Assembly: GCA_020048055.1 (NCBI GenBank)
Contig: JAIFNA010000009.1
Span: 186,001 to 250,000 of the forward strand
Origin: Arcobacter sp.
GTDB lineage: Bacteria; Campylobacterota; Campylobacteria; Campylobacterales; Arcobacteraceae
DNA length: 64,000 nt
Reading direction: 5' to 3'
This document shows, piece by piece, positions 18,924 through 28,314 of the stretch. The stretch's first letter is position 1. Each line of letters opens with the position of its first letter. The position numbers and the translations under genes were made by a program. The notes beneath the pieces are model-generated. The model was not told where the DNA came from. It saw nothing but the letters and a program-made list of their open reading frames with translations, and made no database searches.

Positions 18924-19985
18924 TTAAATGTTTGAAGCGATAATGTCGCCCATTTTTGATGTGTTTACAACTTCAACTGCACCAAATGCGGCTAAATCTT
19001 TTGTTCTAAATCCATCTTTCATAGCTTTTTTAATAGCATTATCGATTGCATCTGCTGCTTTAATTTCATTTAAAGAGTATCTAAGCATCATGCTAGCACT
19101 TGAAATAGTAGCTATTGGATTTGCAATTCCCATCCCTGCGATATCAGGAGCTGAACCATGAATTGGCTCATAAACAGCTGTTTTTTCTCCAGTTGAAGCA
19201 GATGGTAAAAGACCAATACTTCCACTAAGCATAGAGGCTTCGTCACTTAAAATATCACCAAAAATATTTCCAGTAAGCATAACATCAAATTGTCTTGGAT
19301 TTGCAATAAGTTGCATAGCAGCGTTATCAACATACATATGTGTGAGTTCAACATCAGGGTACTGGGCTCCAATTCTAATTACAGTATCTCTCCAAAGTTG
19401 ACTAACATCAAGAACATTTGCTTTATCTATGCTACAAACTTTTTTTCCTCTTTTAAGGGCAAGTTTAAAAGCAACATGAGCAATTCTTTCAATCTCAGGA
19501 ACAGTATAAACCATGGTATTCCACCCTTTGAATTCATCTTTCCCTTTAGGTTCACCAAAATAAATACCACCAATAAGTTCCCTTACAACCATAATATCAA
19601 CACCTTGTATTACTGATGGTTTTAAACTGCTAGCATCTACTAGTTCATCATACACCATTGCTGGTCTAAGATTTGCAAAAACTCCCATCTCTTTTCTAAA
19701 TCTTAAAAGTCCAGATTCAGGTCTAAGTTCACGAGGCAGATTGTCCCATTTTGCTCCACCAATGGCTCCAAATAAACAAGCATCGCTAGCCAAAACACCA
19801 TCAATAGTCTCTTGAGGAAGTGGATTTCCGCATGCATCAATAGCACAACCACCCATTAAATATTCATTGTATGAAAAATTTATATCAAACTTTTTCCCAA
19901 CAACATTTAACACTTTTATCGCCTCATCAACAATTTCAGGACCAATTCCATCACCTTTGATTATTGAGATGTTATAGTTTGCCAT
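18924..19985 (-). CDS. leuB: 3-isopropylmalate dehydrogenase
   Basis: NAD-dependent oxidative decarboxylation of 3-isopropylmalate in leucine synthesis. The 353-residue protein shows IIKGDGIGPEIVDEA, the substrate-arginine region ELRPESGLLRFRKEMGVFAN, VRELIGGIYFGEPKG, and the NAD loop EPIHGSAPDIAGMGIANP. The start at 19985 (MANYNISII) is chosen because AAGGA lies six bases upstream; a start 6 codons earlier lacks this. The chosen start overlaps the end of leuD by 14 bases, indicating a coupled leuD-leuB operon. leuC and leuA are not in the window. Confidence 0.96.
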   Translation of the reverse strand: MANYNISIIKGDGIGPEIVDEAIKVLNVVGKKFDINFSYNEYLMGGCAIDACGNPLPQETIDGVLASDACLFGAIGGAKWDNLPRELRPESGLLRFRKEMGVFANLRPAMVYDELVDASSLKPSVIQGVDIMVVRELIGGIYFGEPKGKDEFKGWNTMVYTVPEIERIAHVAFKLALKRGKKVCSIDKANVLDVSQLWRDTVIRIGAQYPDVELTHMYVDNAAMQLIANPRQFDVMLTGNIFGDILSDEASMLSGSIGLLPSASTGEKTAVYEPIHGSAPDIAGMGIANPIATISSASMMLRYSLNEIKAADAIDNAIKKAMKDGFRTKDLAAFGAVEVVNTSKMGDIIASNI

Positions 19986-20472
19986 GTGCTTCCTTTTTCG
20001 CATAATTCATCAAGCCACCATCAGCCAAAAGCTCTTGCATAAATGGTGGAATTGGTGTGAAATTGTATGTTTTTTGTGTATCTATATTTTCTATTGTTCC
20101 ATTATTTAAATCGATAGAGATAAGTTCACCCTCTTTTATTTCTAAACTCATCGGTAATTCAAAGATTGGAAGCCCCATATTAAAAGCATTTCTATAAAAA
20201 ATTCTTGCAAATGATGGCGCAACAATAGCAGCAATTCCAGCAGCTTTAAGTGCGATTGGAGCATGTTCTCTACTACTTCCGCAACCAAAATTTTCCCCTG
20301 CAACTATAATATCCCCTGCTCGCACCTTTGAAGCAAATGAGGGATCTGCATCTTCCATTACAAATTTTGCTAAGTGGTGCGGATCACTGCTATTTAAATA
20401 TCTTGCAGCAATTATTAAATCTGTATCAATATTGCTACCAAAATTCCAAACTTTTCCTGTAATTTTATTCAT
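19972..20472 (-). CDS. leuD: 3-isopropylmalate dehydratase small subunit
   Basis: Small subunit of isopropylmalate isomerase; with LeuC it converts 2- to 3-isopropylmalate. The 166-residue protein begins MNKITGKVW and carries GSNIDTDLIIAARYLN, GENFGCGSSREHAPIAL and FARIFYRNAFNMGLP, all typical of the archaeal/Campylobacterota-length LeuD. The start at 20472 has AAGGA upstream; a further 15 in-frame codons up to 20517 are probably untranslated. It is transcribed ahead of leuB. Confidence 0.93.
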   Translation of the reverse strand: MNKITGKVWNFGSNIDTDLIIAARYLNSSDPHHLAKFVMEDADPSFASKVRAGDIIVAGENFGCGSSREHAPIALKAAGIAAIVAPSFARIFYRNAFNMGLPIFELPMSLEIKEGELISIDLNNGTIENIDTQKTYNFTPIPPFMQELLADGGLMNYAKKEAHGKL

Positions 20473-20567
20473 CGTTTTATTATCCTTAAAAACTAAATTT
20501 TCGGGGATTATAACCAATAGTTGATAAAAAAATAATATTTATATGTAAAACTGTAAGTAAGTTTGGG

Positions 20568-20573
20568 TATAAT
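20568..20573 (+). promoter_or_regulatory. Candidate rpoD -10 box (TATAAT)
   Basis: The context GTTTGGG-TATAAT-CC is the standard Campylobacterota form, with the TTTGG just upstream. Transcription would begin near 20581, leaving a leader of about 28 bases with AAAGG before the rpoD ATG. Confidence 0.6.
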
Positions 20574-20608
20574 CCACGACTTATTTTAAAGCACATAAAG
20601 GTTACAAA

Positions 20609-22495
20609 ATGGCAGTAAAAGATATCAATAAATCTATTGAAAAAATCATAAAAGAGAACAAAGACGACATATTAACCTATGAAAGTTTAATAAAAATATT
20701 TCCAAAAGCACCGACAGCTATTTTGGTAAAAAAAATATTAGCACAAGCTCAACTATTTAATACAACTTTAATTAGCTCAAAAGAGTTAGCAAAAAGATTG
20801 AATAAAAAAGAAGCTAAAAGAAAAATTGATGCAAGAGAGAAGTTAAAAAATGCAGCCGATGGGGAGCATTTTGACCTTCAAAAAGACAAAGAACAACTAG
20901 AGTGGAGTAGAAGTGACTCACCTGTTAGGATGTATCTAAGGGAGATGGGGAAAGTAAATCTTTTAACAAAAGAGGAAGAAGTTGATATTAGTAAAAGTAT
21001 GGAGCAAGGGGAAGACGCGATTTTAGATGCGATTTGTTCTGTCCCTTACTTGATCGATTTTATTTTAGAGTACAAAGAGCCACTTGTAAATCGTGAAAGA
21101 AAAGTAAAAGAGTTATTTAAAAGCTTTGATGACGAGGAAGAAGAAGGTGGCGAAGATGATTTAGATGAAGATTTGGATTTAATCGACGAAGAGGTAGTTG
21201 AAGAGATTGAAGATACCGATGAAGAGAAAAAAGAGAAAAAAAACAAAAAACTAGATAAAAGAGCTGAAAAAATTGTTGAAGCTTTTAAAGAGTTGGAAAA
21301 AGCTAAAAAAGAGTGGATGAAATTTATCTCTAAAGAGGAAGCTAAAGGTGATGACGAGATTGAGATGATGGTTTTTGATTTGGCTATTGCATTCAAAAAA
21401 CGAACTTTAAAAGATGCGTTAGTTGACCTTGGACCTACAAGTAAACTTATTACTGAAATTGTAAAAGCTATGGAAACTACACTTCAAAGTGATGTTGGTT
21501 TTGATAGTGAACTTAAAAGACTAGAATACAAACTTCCACTATTCAATGAAACTTTACAAGAGAATCACCAAAAATTATTATCAAATATTTTAAATCTTAC
21601 AAAAGTTGATATTATAAATCTAGTACCAGAAGCTACAATGGTTGGTACATATATGGAGATAAAAAAACTTTTCCAAACAAGAGAAGCTAGTAAAGGTGGA
21701 TTTGATCTTGAAGAGGAAGAGCTTAAAGATATCTTGGAGCAAATTAAACTAGGTAAAAAGATAACTGATGAAGCTAAAACAAGAATGGCAAAATCAAATC
21801 TTAGACTTGTTGTTTCAATTGCAAAAAGATATACAAATAGAGGTCTACCATTCCTTGACCTTATTCAAGAGGGAAATATTGGGCTAATGAAAGCTGTTGA
21901 TAAATTTGAATACAAAAAAGGGTATAAATTCTCAACTTATGCCACCTGGTGGATCAGACAAGCTATTTCAAGAGCTATTGCAGATCAAGCAAGAACAATT
22001 AGAATCCCAATCCATATGATTGAAACAATCAATAGAATAAATAAAATCATAAGAAATGGTATCCAAGAAAATGGTAAAGAGCCTTCAGTTGAAAAAATCG
22101 CTAAAGAGGTTGGACTTACAGTTGATAAAGTTAAACAAGTTATAAAAATCACAAAAGAGCCAGTTTCACTTGATGCTCCTATTGGAACTGAAGATGATGG
22201 GAAATTTGGTGATTTTGTAGCTGATGTTAATGCTCCAACACCTATGGATGATATTATGAAAGATGATTTAAAAGCTCAAATTGATCAAATTTTAGGACAA
22301 CTAAACGAAAGAGAACAAGCTGTAATTAGAATGAGGTTTGGACTACTTGAAGATGAGAGTGATAGGACTTTAGAGGAGATTGGAAATGAACTTAGTGTTA
22401 CAAGGGAAAGAGTAAGACAAATTGAAAGTTCAGCTATCAAAAAACTAAAACATCCAAATGTTGGAAGAAATCTTAAAAACTATGTAGAGAGCTAA
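20609..22495 (+). CDS. rpoD: Primary sigma factor RpoD (sigma-70)
   Basis: Housekeeping sigma factor. The 628-residue protein has a region 1.1-like N-terminus, region 1.2 ([21 protein letters not shown]), a non-conserved segment with a strongly acidic run (about 173-215) and Lys-rich neighbours, then regions 2-4: [27 protein letters not shown], the -10 recognition helix in [15 protein letters not shown], and the region 4 helix-turn-helix ending [17 protein letters not shown]. It is a single-gene transcription unit with its own promoter. Confidence 0.97.
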   Translation: MAVKDINKSIEKIIKENKDDILTYESLIKIFPKAPTAILVKKILAQAQLFNTTLISSKELAKRLNKKEAKRKIDAREKLKNAADGEHFDLQKDKEQLEWSRSDSPVRMYLREMGKVNLLTKEEEVDISKSMEQGEDAILDAICSVPYLIDFILEYKEPLVNRERKVKELFKSFDDEEEEGGEDDLDEDLDLIDEEVVEEIEDTDEEKKEKKNKKLDKRAEKIVEAFKELEKAKKEWMKFISKEEAKGDDEIEMMVFDLAIAFKKRTLKDALVDLGPTSKLITEIVKAMETTLQSDVGFDSELKRLEYKLPLFNETLQENHQKLLSNILNLTKVDIINLVPEATMVGTYMEIKKLFQTREASKGGFDLEEEELKDILEQIKLGKKITDEAKTRMAKSNLRLVVSIAKRYTNRGLPFLDLIQEGNIGLMKAVDKFEYKKGYKFSTYATWWIRQAISRAIADQARTIRIPIHMIETINRINKIIRNGIQENGKEPSVEKIAKEVGLTVDKVKQVIKITKEPVSLDAPIGTEDDGKFGDFVADVNAPTPMDDIMKDDLKAQIDQILGQLNEREQAVIRMRFGLLEDESDRTLEEIGNELSVTRERVRQIESSAIKKLKHPNVGRNLKNYVES

Positions 22496-22592
22496 TTTTA
22501 GCCTCTTTGCATAACTGCTAAAATATATATTAAATCAAAATACTATTTTTTATACTACCTTTTCAAACAAACTTTCATAACATTTTTTAAGA

Positions 22593-22598
22593 TATAAT
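22593..22598 (+). promoter_or_regulatory. Candidate -10 box (TATAAT) for the MFS/RND/rmuC run
   Basis: AAGA-TATAAT-CC has the same context as the cvpA promoter and lies about 41 bases before the MFS start. The genes that follow are closely spaced on the same strand (21 and 0 bases apart), so one transcript may cover 22639-28281. Confidence 0.55.
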
Positions 22599-22638
22599 CC
22601 ACCCTTAAAAAAATACAAAAACAAAATTAAGGATTTTT

Positions 22639-23970
22639 ATGTTCAAACAAGTTTTACCACTTAGTCTTATCGTTTCACTCCGTTTTTTCGGACTTTTTAT
22701 CGTTTTACCAGTAATTTCTGTTTACACACTTAGTCTCCCTGGAGCAACTCCACAAATTGTTGGGATTGTTGTTGGTGGGTACGCTATTACACAAATGATT
22801 TTTCAAGTTCCATTTGGCGCTATGAGTGATATTTTAGGGAGAAAAGGGACAATTATCACTGGTCTTTTGATTTTCGCTATTGGTTCAGTTTTGTGTGCTA
22901 TTGCTACTGATCTACTTACACTTCTTATGGGTAGATTTTTGCAAGGTGCTGGTGCAATTGGAGCTGTTGTTACTGCAATGATTAGTGACCTTGTAAAAGA
23001 GGAACAAAGACCAAAAGCTATGGCTATTATGGGCGGTATGATTGGGATGAGTTTTGCTCTTGCTATGGGTTTTGGTCCATTGATAGCTGGATATTCAAGT
23101 GTTCAAACTTTATTTTGGATAACTGCAATTTTACCACTTATCTCAATCTATATCATTGTTAAAATGGTTCCAGATGCTCCAAAAGTAACCCACACTTACC
23201 ACGGGGAAAGCAAATTTAAGTTTTTATTGAAAAATGAACTAATCTTGATGAATATCACAAACTTTTTGCAAAAAGGATTGATGACATTTGCTTTTATGAT
23301 TATTCCGATAATTTTAGTAAAAAGTTTTGGTTGGGACTTATCTGATTTATGGAAAATATATGTTCCTGCTCTATTTGCTGGTATTTTTTCTATGGCACCA
23401 GCTGCTATTTTGGCAGAAAAGAAAGGTAAATTTAAAGAGGTTTTATTAGTTGGGATTTTATTTTTTATACTCTCATATTACCTAATTGGAACAGCTACAA
23501 GTGAATTAAGTTTTATCTTTGGTGTTATTGTATTTTTTATAGGATTTAATATGCACGAACCAATTATGCAATCTTTAACAACAAAATATGCAAAAGTACA
23601 TGAAAAAGGGAAAGTTCTTGGTGTATTTAATACTTTTGGTTATGCTGGAACATTTATTGGTGGAATCGTAGGTGGATTTTATCTTTATGAAGTTGATGGA
23701 AGTTTTATGACAAGTCTTTATGATATCTCTATGATTATTGTTGGTGTAAGTATTATTTGGTTTTTACTAATTTTAACACTACCGAATCCAACAAAAACAA
23801 GTAATTCGTATATTGAAATATCAAATCTTGATGAGCAAAGATATACTCCACTTGATAGTGTTGTTGGGATTGACGAGTGGTATATCAACAATACGGAAAA
23901 ATTATTGATCGTAAAATACAACAACACTTTAACAAACGAAGAAGCAATTAAAGAGCTAATTAATAGATAA
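22639..23970 (+). CDS. Major facilitator superfamily transporter (YajR-like)
   Basis: A 443-residue proton-coupled transporter of the drug:H+ antiporter type with 12 predicted helices. MFS motif A is visible in the loop between helices 2 and 3 (PFGAMSDILGRKG), and helix 4 has the R-rich motif B region (LLMGRFLQGAGAIGAV). About 65 cytoplasmic residues follow helix 12, ending LLIVKYNNTLTNEEAIKEL, which resembles the small C-terminal ferredoxin-like domain of E. coli YajR. The substrate is unknown. It lies just upstream of an RND permease. Confidence 0.82.
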   Translation: MFKQVLPLSLIVSLRFFGLFIVLPVISVYTLSLPGATPQIVGIVVGGYAITQMIFQVPFGAMSDILGRKGTIITGLLIFAIGSVLCAIATDLLTLLMGRFLQGAGAIGAVVTAMISDLVKEEQRPKAMAIMGGMIGMSFALAMGFGPLIAGYSSVQTLFWITAILPLISIYIIVKMVPDAPKVTHTYHGESKFKFLLKNELILMNITNFLQKGLMTFAFMIIPIILVKSFGWDLSDLWKIYVPALFAGIFSMAPAAILAEKKGKFKEVLLVGILFFILSYYLIGTATSELSFIFGVIVFFIGFNMHEPIMQSLTTKYAKVHEKGKVLGVFNTFGYAGTFIGGIVGGFYLYEVDGSFMTSLYDISMIIVGVSIIWFLLILTLPNPTKTSNSYIEISNLDEQRYTPLDSVVGIDEWYINNTEKLLIVKYNNTLTNEEAIKELINR

Positions 23971-23991
23971 TTGCTTACAAAAGGTACAAAT

Positions 23992-26900
23992 ATGTTTGAG
24001 AGATTTTTAAGATTTTTCATCGAAAATTCAAGGATGAACTATCTACTTTTTGTACTTGTTTTTTTAGCAGGTATTTGGTCTTATACTAAAATGCCAAAAG
24101 AGGTTTTTCCATCGTTTGAGCTTGATATGATCTCAATTAGTGGAAATTATGCGGGTGCTAGTGTTGATATTTTGGACAAAATGGCAGTTGAAGAGATTGA
24201 AGACAATGTGAAATCAATCAGTGGCATTGTCTCAACTTCAACTGTTGTGAGCCCTGGAAAATTTCTTATTATTTTGGAGTTTCAAAAAGGGTTGGATAGG
24301 TATGAAATGTTAAACAAAGTTAAAGATGGTGTCTCTTTAACTTTGGGAAATCTACCAAAAGATATGGATGAGCCAATTGTTAAATTACTTGATAGAAGTA
24401 AAGAATTAATAAATATAGCTCTAACTTCAAACAATAAATCAGTTGATGAGATGAAACTATTTGCACAAAAACTTTCAAGTAAAATCTATGGAGTTGATGG
24501 GGTTAGTGAAGTTACAATATTTGGTGATAGCGATAAATTTTATGAAGTTATCTTGGATGAAGGGAAACTTCAAGCTTACAACATCAACCAAACAGAGTTA
24601 TTAGACAAACTATCAACACTCTCATATATTTTTCCCCTTGGTCAAATTGAAGATAAAACAAAAAAATACTACATCTCAACAAAAAATGGTGCTAAAAATG
24701 AAGATGAGTTAAAAAATACACTAATTAAACTACAAAATACAACTGTTTATCTAAGAGATATTGCAACTGTTAAGAAAAAATATGAAGACGCTACAACACT
24801 TTACTCACTAAATGGGAAATCATCACTTTCACTTTCTGTAAAACAAAGTGATACAGCAGATGCAATGACTATTTCAAAAAAAATAAACGAACTTGTGGAT
24901 AAAACAACTTTTCAAGATGTTGAGATAAGTATCACAGATGACAATTCAAAAAAAGTTTTAGATAGGCTAAATGTAGTTTCATCAAATATTTTACTTGGGA
25001 TTATCCTAATTTCACTTCTTGTTGTATTGCTTATAAATTCTAGAATGACTTTGATTATAATAATAGGGATTCCAACTTCATTTGTGATTGGTGCAATTTA
25101 TATGTATTTTTTTGGATACACAATCAATATTATCTCACTTATTGGTGTATTGATTGCGATTGGGATTGTTGTTGATGATGCTATTATAGTTAGTGAAAAT
25201 ATCCAACAACATATAGAAGCTGGAATGGAGCCAAAAGAGGCTTCAATAATTGGGGCTAAAGAGATGGGAATGCCTGTATTTATTGCTTCAATTACAACAA
25301 TTTTCTCATTTTTACCACTCCTTATGATTAGTGGCTCTATGGGTGAAGTAATGAGACAAATCCCAATTGCACTATCGATTTTACTTGTAGCTTCGCTGAT
25401 TGAAACTTTTGTTTTTTTACCAATTCACACTTCCCATCTTTTAAAATCAAATAGTCGCGTTACTTCATGGGATAAGGCAAATGAGATTTACAGTAAAGTT
25501 ATCCACTTTTTTATCAAATGGAAAAAAAGCTTTATTGTTATTTTTATTTTATTTATACCGATTTCCACTTTTTTAATGTTACAAAATAGTAAGTTTCAGA
25601 TGTTTCCACAATTTGATGCAAGCAACTTAAAAATCTCAATCAAAGCAAATGAAAACTCAACATTAGAGGAGAGTTTTAGAACTCTACAAAAAATTGAAAA
25701 TGAGTTTTTAGCAAAAAAAGGGGAATTTTATATCAAACATATAGATTCAATAGCTGGTTTTAGAAAAGATAGTGCAGGAGATAGTGAACGAAATTCTTAT
25801 GTTATGAGTATGACTCTTGAATTAAATGACCTAAAACCAACTAGCTTTGTTGAAACATATATAAACCCAGCTTTAAGTTTTTTCAAACGGGAAACAACTC
25901 CAACAAGGGAGAAAACATCGATTGAATTAACAAGAATTCTTACAAAATTTATAGAAGATGAAAAATTTAAAGAGAGATACAAATTAAGTGAAATATCTGT
26001 TTTGGAGCAAAAAGTTGGACCAGTTAAATCAGATATTCAAATTGGACTTGTTTCAAATAATACGGTATTGGTTGAGCAAAGTGTAGAAAAACTTACAAAC
26101 GAACTCGCTAAAATAAAAGGTGTGCTAACTGTTTTAAATCCTATAAAATATGGAAATGATGAGATTAAAATTGAGATAAATAATTATGGAAAAAACTTAG
26201 GATTGAGTGAAAGTGGAGTTGGCTTATATTTAGCTAACTACTATGGAAAAAGGGCTAAAGCTACAACTTTTGATAGTGATGAGATGGTTGATATTAAAGT
26301 TGAGAGTTTAAAAAAAGATAGTATTGAGCATTTAAAAAACTTACAAATTCCACTAAATGATGGGAAAAATGTCTCACTTGGTGATGTTTGTATATTTAAA
26401 ATAAATAAATCGTTAGAGCAAATAATCAAAGATAATGGTGAGCAAAATTTTTATGTCTCAGCAAATGTTGATCCAAAATTTATAACAGCTTCAGAAGTGC
26501 TGGAGAAACTAAAACCAACACTTGAACAAATTGAAAAAAGTGGAGTAAGAGTTATTAAAAAAGGGGAAGCAGAAAAAAATAAAGACCTTAAAAATGATAT
26601 GTTAGCAGCATCAGCGTTGGCGCTAATCCTTATAATGTTATCTTTGCTTTATCTTTTTAACTCATTTAGAGAAACATTTATTGTGATGAGTGTGATACCT
26701 TTTTCATTTTTAGGGGTATTTATGGGGCATCAAATTATGGGATTAAACCTATCGATGCCATCACTTATTGGCGGGCTTGGACTTGCTGGGGTTGTTATAA
26801 ATGATGGGATTATTATGATGGAGTATCTTAAAAAAGCAAAAAATATAGAAGATGTGTTTAAAGGTGCAATTAGAAGATTTAGACCTATTATTCTAACAAC

Positions 26901-27066
26901 GGTTACAACTTTTGTTGGGATGTTGACTTTGATTTTGTATCCATCTGGTGAATCTGCCATTTTCCAACCAATTGCAATATCGCTAGGTTTTGGACTTGTT
27001 TGGGGAACAGTTTTAAATCTTATCTATTTGCCAGTTTTATATAGTTTAGCAAAAAGGTTGAAATAG
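23992..27066 (+). CDS. RND superfamily efflux permease (AcrB-like, HAE1-type)
   Basis: A 1024-residue inner-membrane proton-driven pump. Two repeats each have a leading helix (FIENSRMNYLLFVLVFLAG), a large periplasmic porter domain, and a six-helix block; helix 4 carries the proton-relay DD motif (GIVVDDAIIVSENIQ), while the second repeat has GVVINDGIIMMEYL. The ATG at 23992 with AAAGG upstream is chosen over an in-frame TTG at 23971. No membrane-fusion protein or outer-membrane channel gene is adjacent, unusual for this family. The substrate is unknown. Confidence 0.85.
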   Translation: MFERFLRFFIENSRMNYLLFVLVFLAGIWSYTKMPKEVFPSFELDMISISGNYAGASVDILDKMAVEEIEDNVKSISGIVSTSTVVSPGKFLIILEFQKGLDRYEMLNKVKDGVSLTLGNLPKDMDEPIVKLLDRSKELINIALTSNNKSVDEMKLFAQKLSSKIYGVDGVSEVTIFGDSDKFYEVILDEGKLQAYNINQTELLDKLSTLSYIFPLGQIEDKTKKYYISTKNGAKNEDELKNTLIKLQNTTVYLRDIATVKKKYEDATTLYSLNGKSSLSLSVKQSDTADAMTISKKINELVDKTTFQDVEISITDDNSKKVLDRLNVVSSNILLGIILISLLVVLLINSRMTLIIIIGIPTSFVIGAIYMYFFGYTINIISLIGVLIAIGIVVDDAIIVSENIQQHIEAGMEPKEASIIGAKEMGMPVFIASITTIFSFLPLLMISGSMGEVMRQIPIALSILLVASLIETFVFLPIHTSHLLKSNSRVTSWDKANEIYSKVIHFFIKWKKSFIVIFILFIPISTFLMLQNSKFQMFPQFDASNLKISIKANENSTLEESFRTLQKIENEFLAKKGEFYIKHIDSIAGFRKDSAGDSERNSYVMSMTLELNDLKPTSFVETYINPALSFFKRETTPTREKTSIELTRILTKFIEDEKFKERYKLSEISVLEQKVGPVKSDIQIGLVSNNTVLVEQSVEKLTNELAKIKGVLTVLNPIKYGNDEIKIEINNYGKNLGLSESGVGLYLANYYGKRAKATTFDSDEMVDIKVESLKKDSIEHLKNLQIPLNDGKNVSLGDVCIFKINKSLEQIIKDNGEQNFYVSANVDPKFITASEVLEKLKPTLEQIEKSGVRVIKKGEAEKNKDLKNDMLAASALALILIMLSLLYLFNSFRETFIVMSVIPFSFLGVFMGHQIMGLNLSMPSLIGGLGLAGVVINDGIIMMEYLKKAKNIEDVFKGAIRRFRPIILTTVTTFVGMLTLILYPSGESAIFQPIAISLGFGLVWGTVLNLIYLPVLYSLAKRLK

Positions 27067-28281
27067 ATGATAATTGAGATATTTTTCGGGGTTGTTTTGT
27101 TGGTTTTAGTGGTTATAGTGGCTTATCAATTTAATCAAAAAAATATTTTAAAAGAAAAAATAAAAGATTATGAGATAAAAATCGCAACCCTAAACACAAC
27201 GCTAGAGTTAAATGATAGAGCTACAAATGAGAAAATTTCACTTTTAAAAGATAATGAAGATAGAGTTAAAAACCAATTTAAAAATCTAGCAACAGAGATA
27301 TTTGAGCAAAATAGTAAAAGATTTAGCGAACAAAACAATGAAACTTTAGGGCTAATTTTAACACCAATGAAACAGCAAATTGATGACTTTAAGAAAAAAG
27401 TTGAAGATATTTACGATAAAGAATCAAAAGATAGAGGAGTTTTACAAGCGGAATTAAAAATCCTAAAAGAGCTAAATATGAAAATTAGCAGTGATGCAAT
27501 AAACCTCACAAATGCACTAAAAGGGAACAATAAACAACAAGGAATTTGGGGCGAAATGGTTTTGGAAAAAGTTCTTGAGAGTTCAGGTTTAAGGGCTGAT
27601 ATTGAATTTAAAAGAGAAGTTAGCCTAAAAGATGAGAACGATAAAAGCTTCCGTCCTGATGTTATTGTTTACCTTCCACAAGATAGACACATTATAATTG
27701 ATGCTAAAACCTCACTTGTTGCATATAATGACTTTATTGGATGTGTTGATGATGAGATGAAAAAGATTTATCTTAAAAATCATATCGCTTCAATTAAAGA
27801 GCATATAAAATCTTTATCAAATAAAAAATACGAAAATCTAAAAGAGATAAATAGTTTGGATTTTATTTTTATGTTTATCCCAATTGAAGGTGCATTATTA
27901 CTAGCTCTTGGAAATGATGGGAATCTTTACGATGAAGCATTTAAACAAAAGATAATTTTAGTTAGCCCAACTACACTTTTAGTAGCACTTAGAGCGGTTG
28001 AAAATACTTGGAGATACGAAAGACAAGCCCAAAATATTGCTGAAGTTGGGAAAAGAGCTGAGCTTTTATATGGAAAATTTGTACTGTTTACAGAAGATTT
28101 ACAAAAAGTTGGCGATGGACTTAAAAAGGCAACCGAGTCATACCAAAATGCTTATGGAAAGTTAACTTCAGGTAGTGGAAATCTTATAGCTCAAGCTACT
28201 GAATTGAAAAGGGTTTCAAATATAAAACCCAAAAAAGAGTTAAATAAAGAGCTAAGTGGAGAAACCATCTTAACTCTTTAA
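27067..28281 (+). CDS. rmuC: DNA recombination protein RmuC
   Basis: A 404-residue RmuC family protein, membrane-anchored by an N-terminal helix (about 3-21) and followed by a coiled coil (about 25-150). The PD-(D/E)xK-like nuclease core contains KGNNKQQGIWGEMVLEKVLE, FRPDVIVYLP and HIIIDAKTSLVAYNDF. Family members limit inversions at short inverted repeats. Its ATG follows the RND stop codon directly, suggesting co-transcription, though no functional link is known. Confidence 0.92.
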   Translation: MIIEIFFGVVLLVLVVIVAYQFNQKNILKEKIKDYEIKIATLNTTLELNDRATNEKISLLKDNEDRVKNQFKNLATEIFEQNSKRFSEQNNETLGLILTPMKQQIDDFKKKVEDIYDKESKDRGVLQAELKILKELNMKISSDAINLTNALKGNNKQQGIWGEMVLEKVLESSGLRADIEFKREVSLKDENDKSFRPDVIVYLPQDRHIIIDAKTSLVAYNDFIGCVDDEMKKIYLKNHIASIKEHIKSLSNKKYENLKEINSLDFIFMFIPIEGALLLALGNDGNLYDEAFKQKIILVSPTTLLVALRAVENTWRYERQAQNIAEVGKRAELLYGKFVLFTEDLQKVGDGLKKATESYQNAYGKLTSGSGNLIAQATELKRVSNIKPKKELNKELSGETILTL

Positions 28282-28314
28282 TATAATTAAACAAATCATT
28301 TTATAGAAAATAAA

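Noticed and set aside
19290-19616. Plus-strand ORF antisense to leuB
   Set aside because: leuB is unambiguous on the other strand; this frame has no ribosome binding site or recognisable domain.
21046-21396. Long Ser-rich ORF antisense to rpoD
   Set aside because: It is the complement of the acidic/Lys-rich repeat codons of rpoD and has no ribosome binding site or domain.
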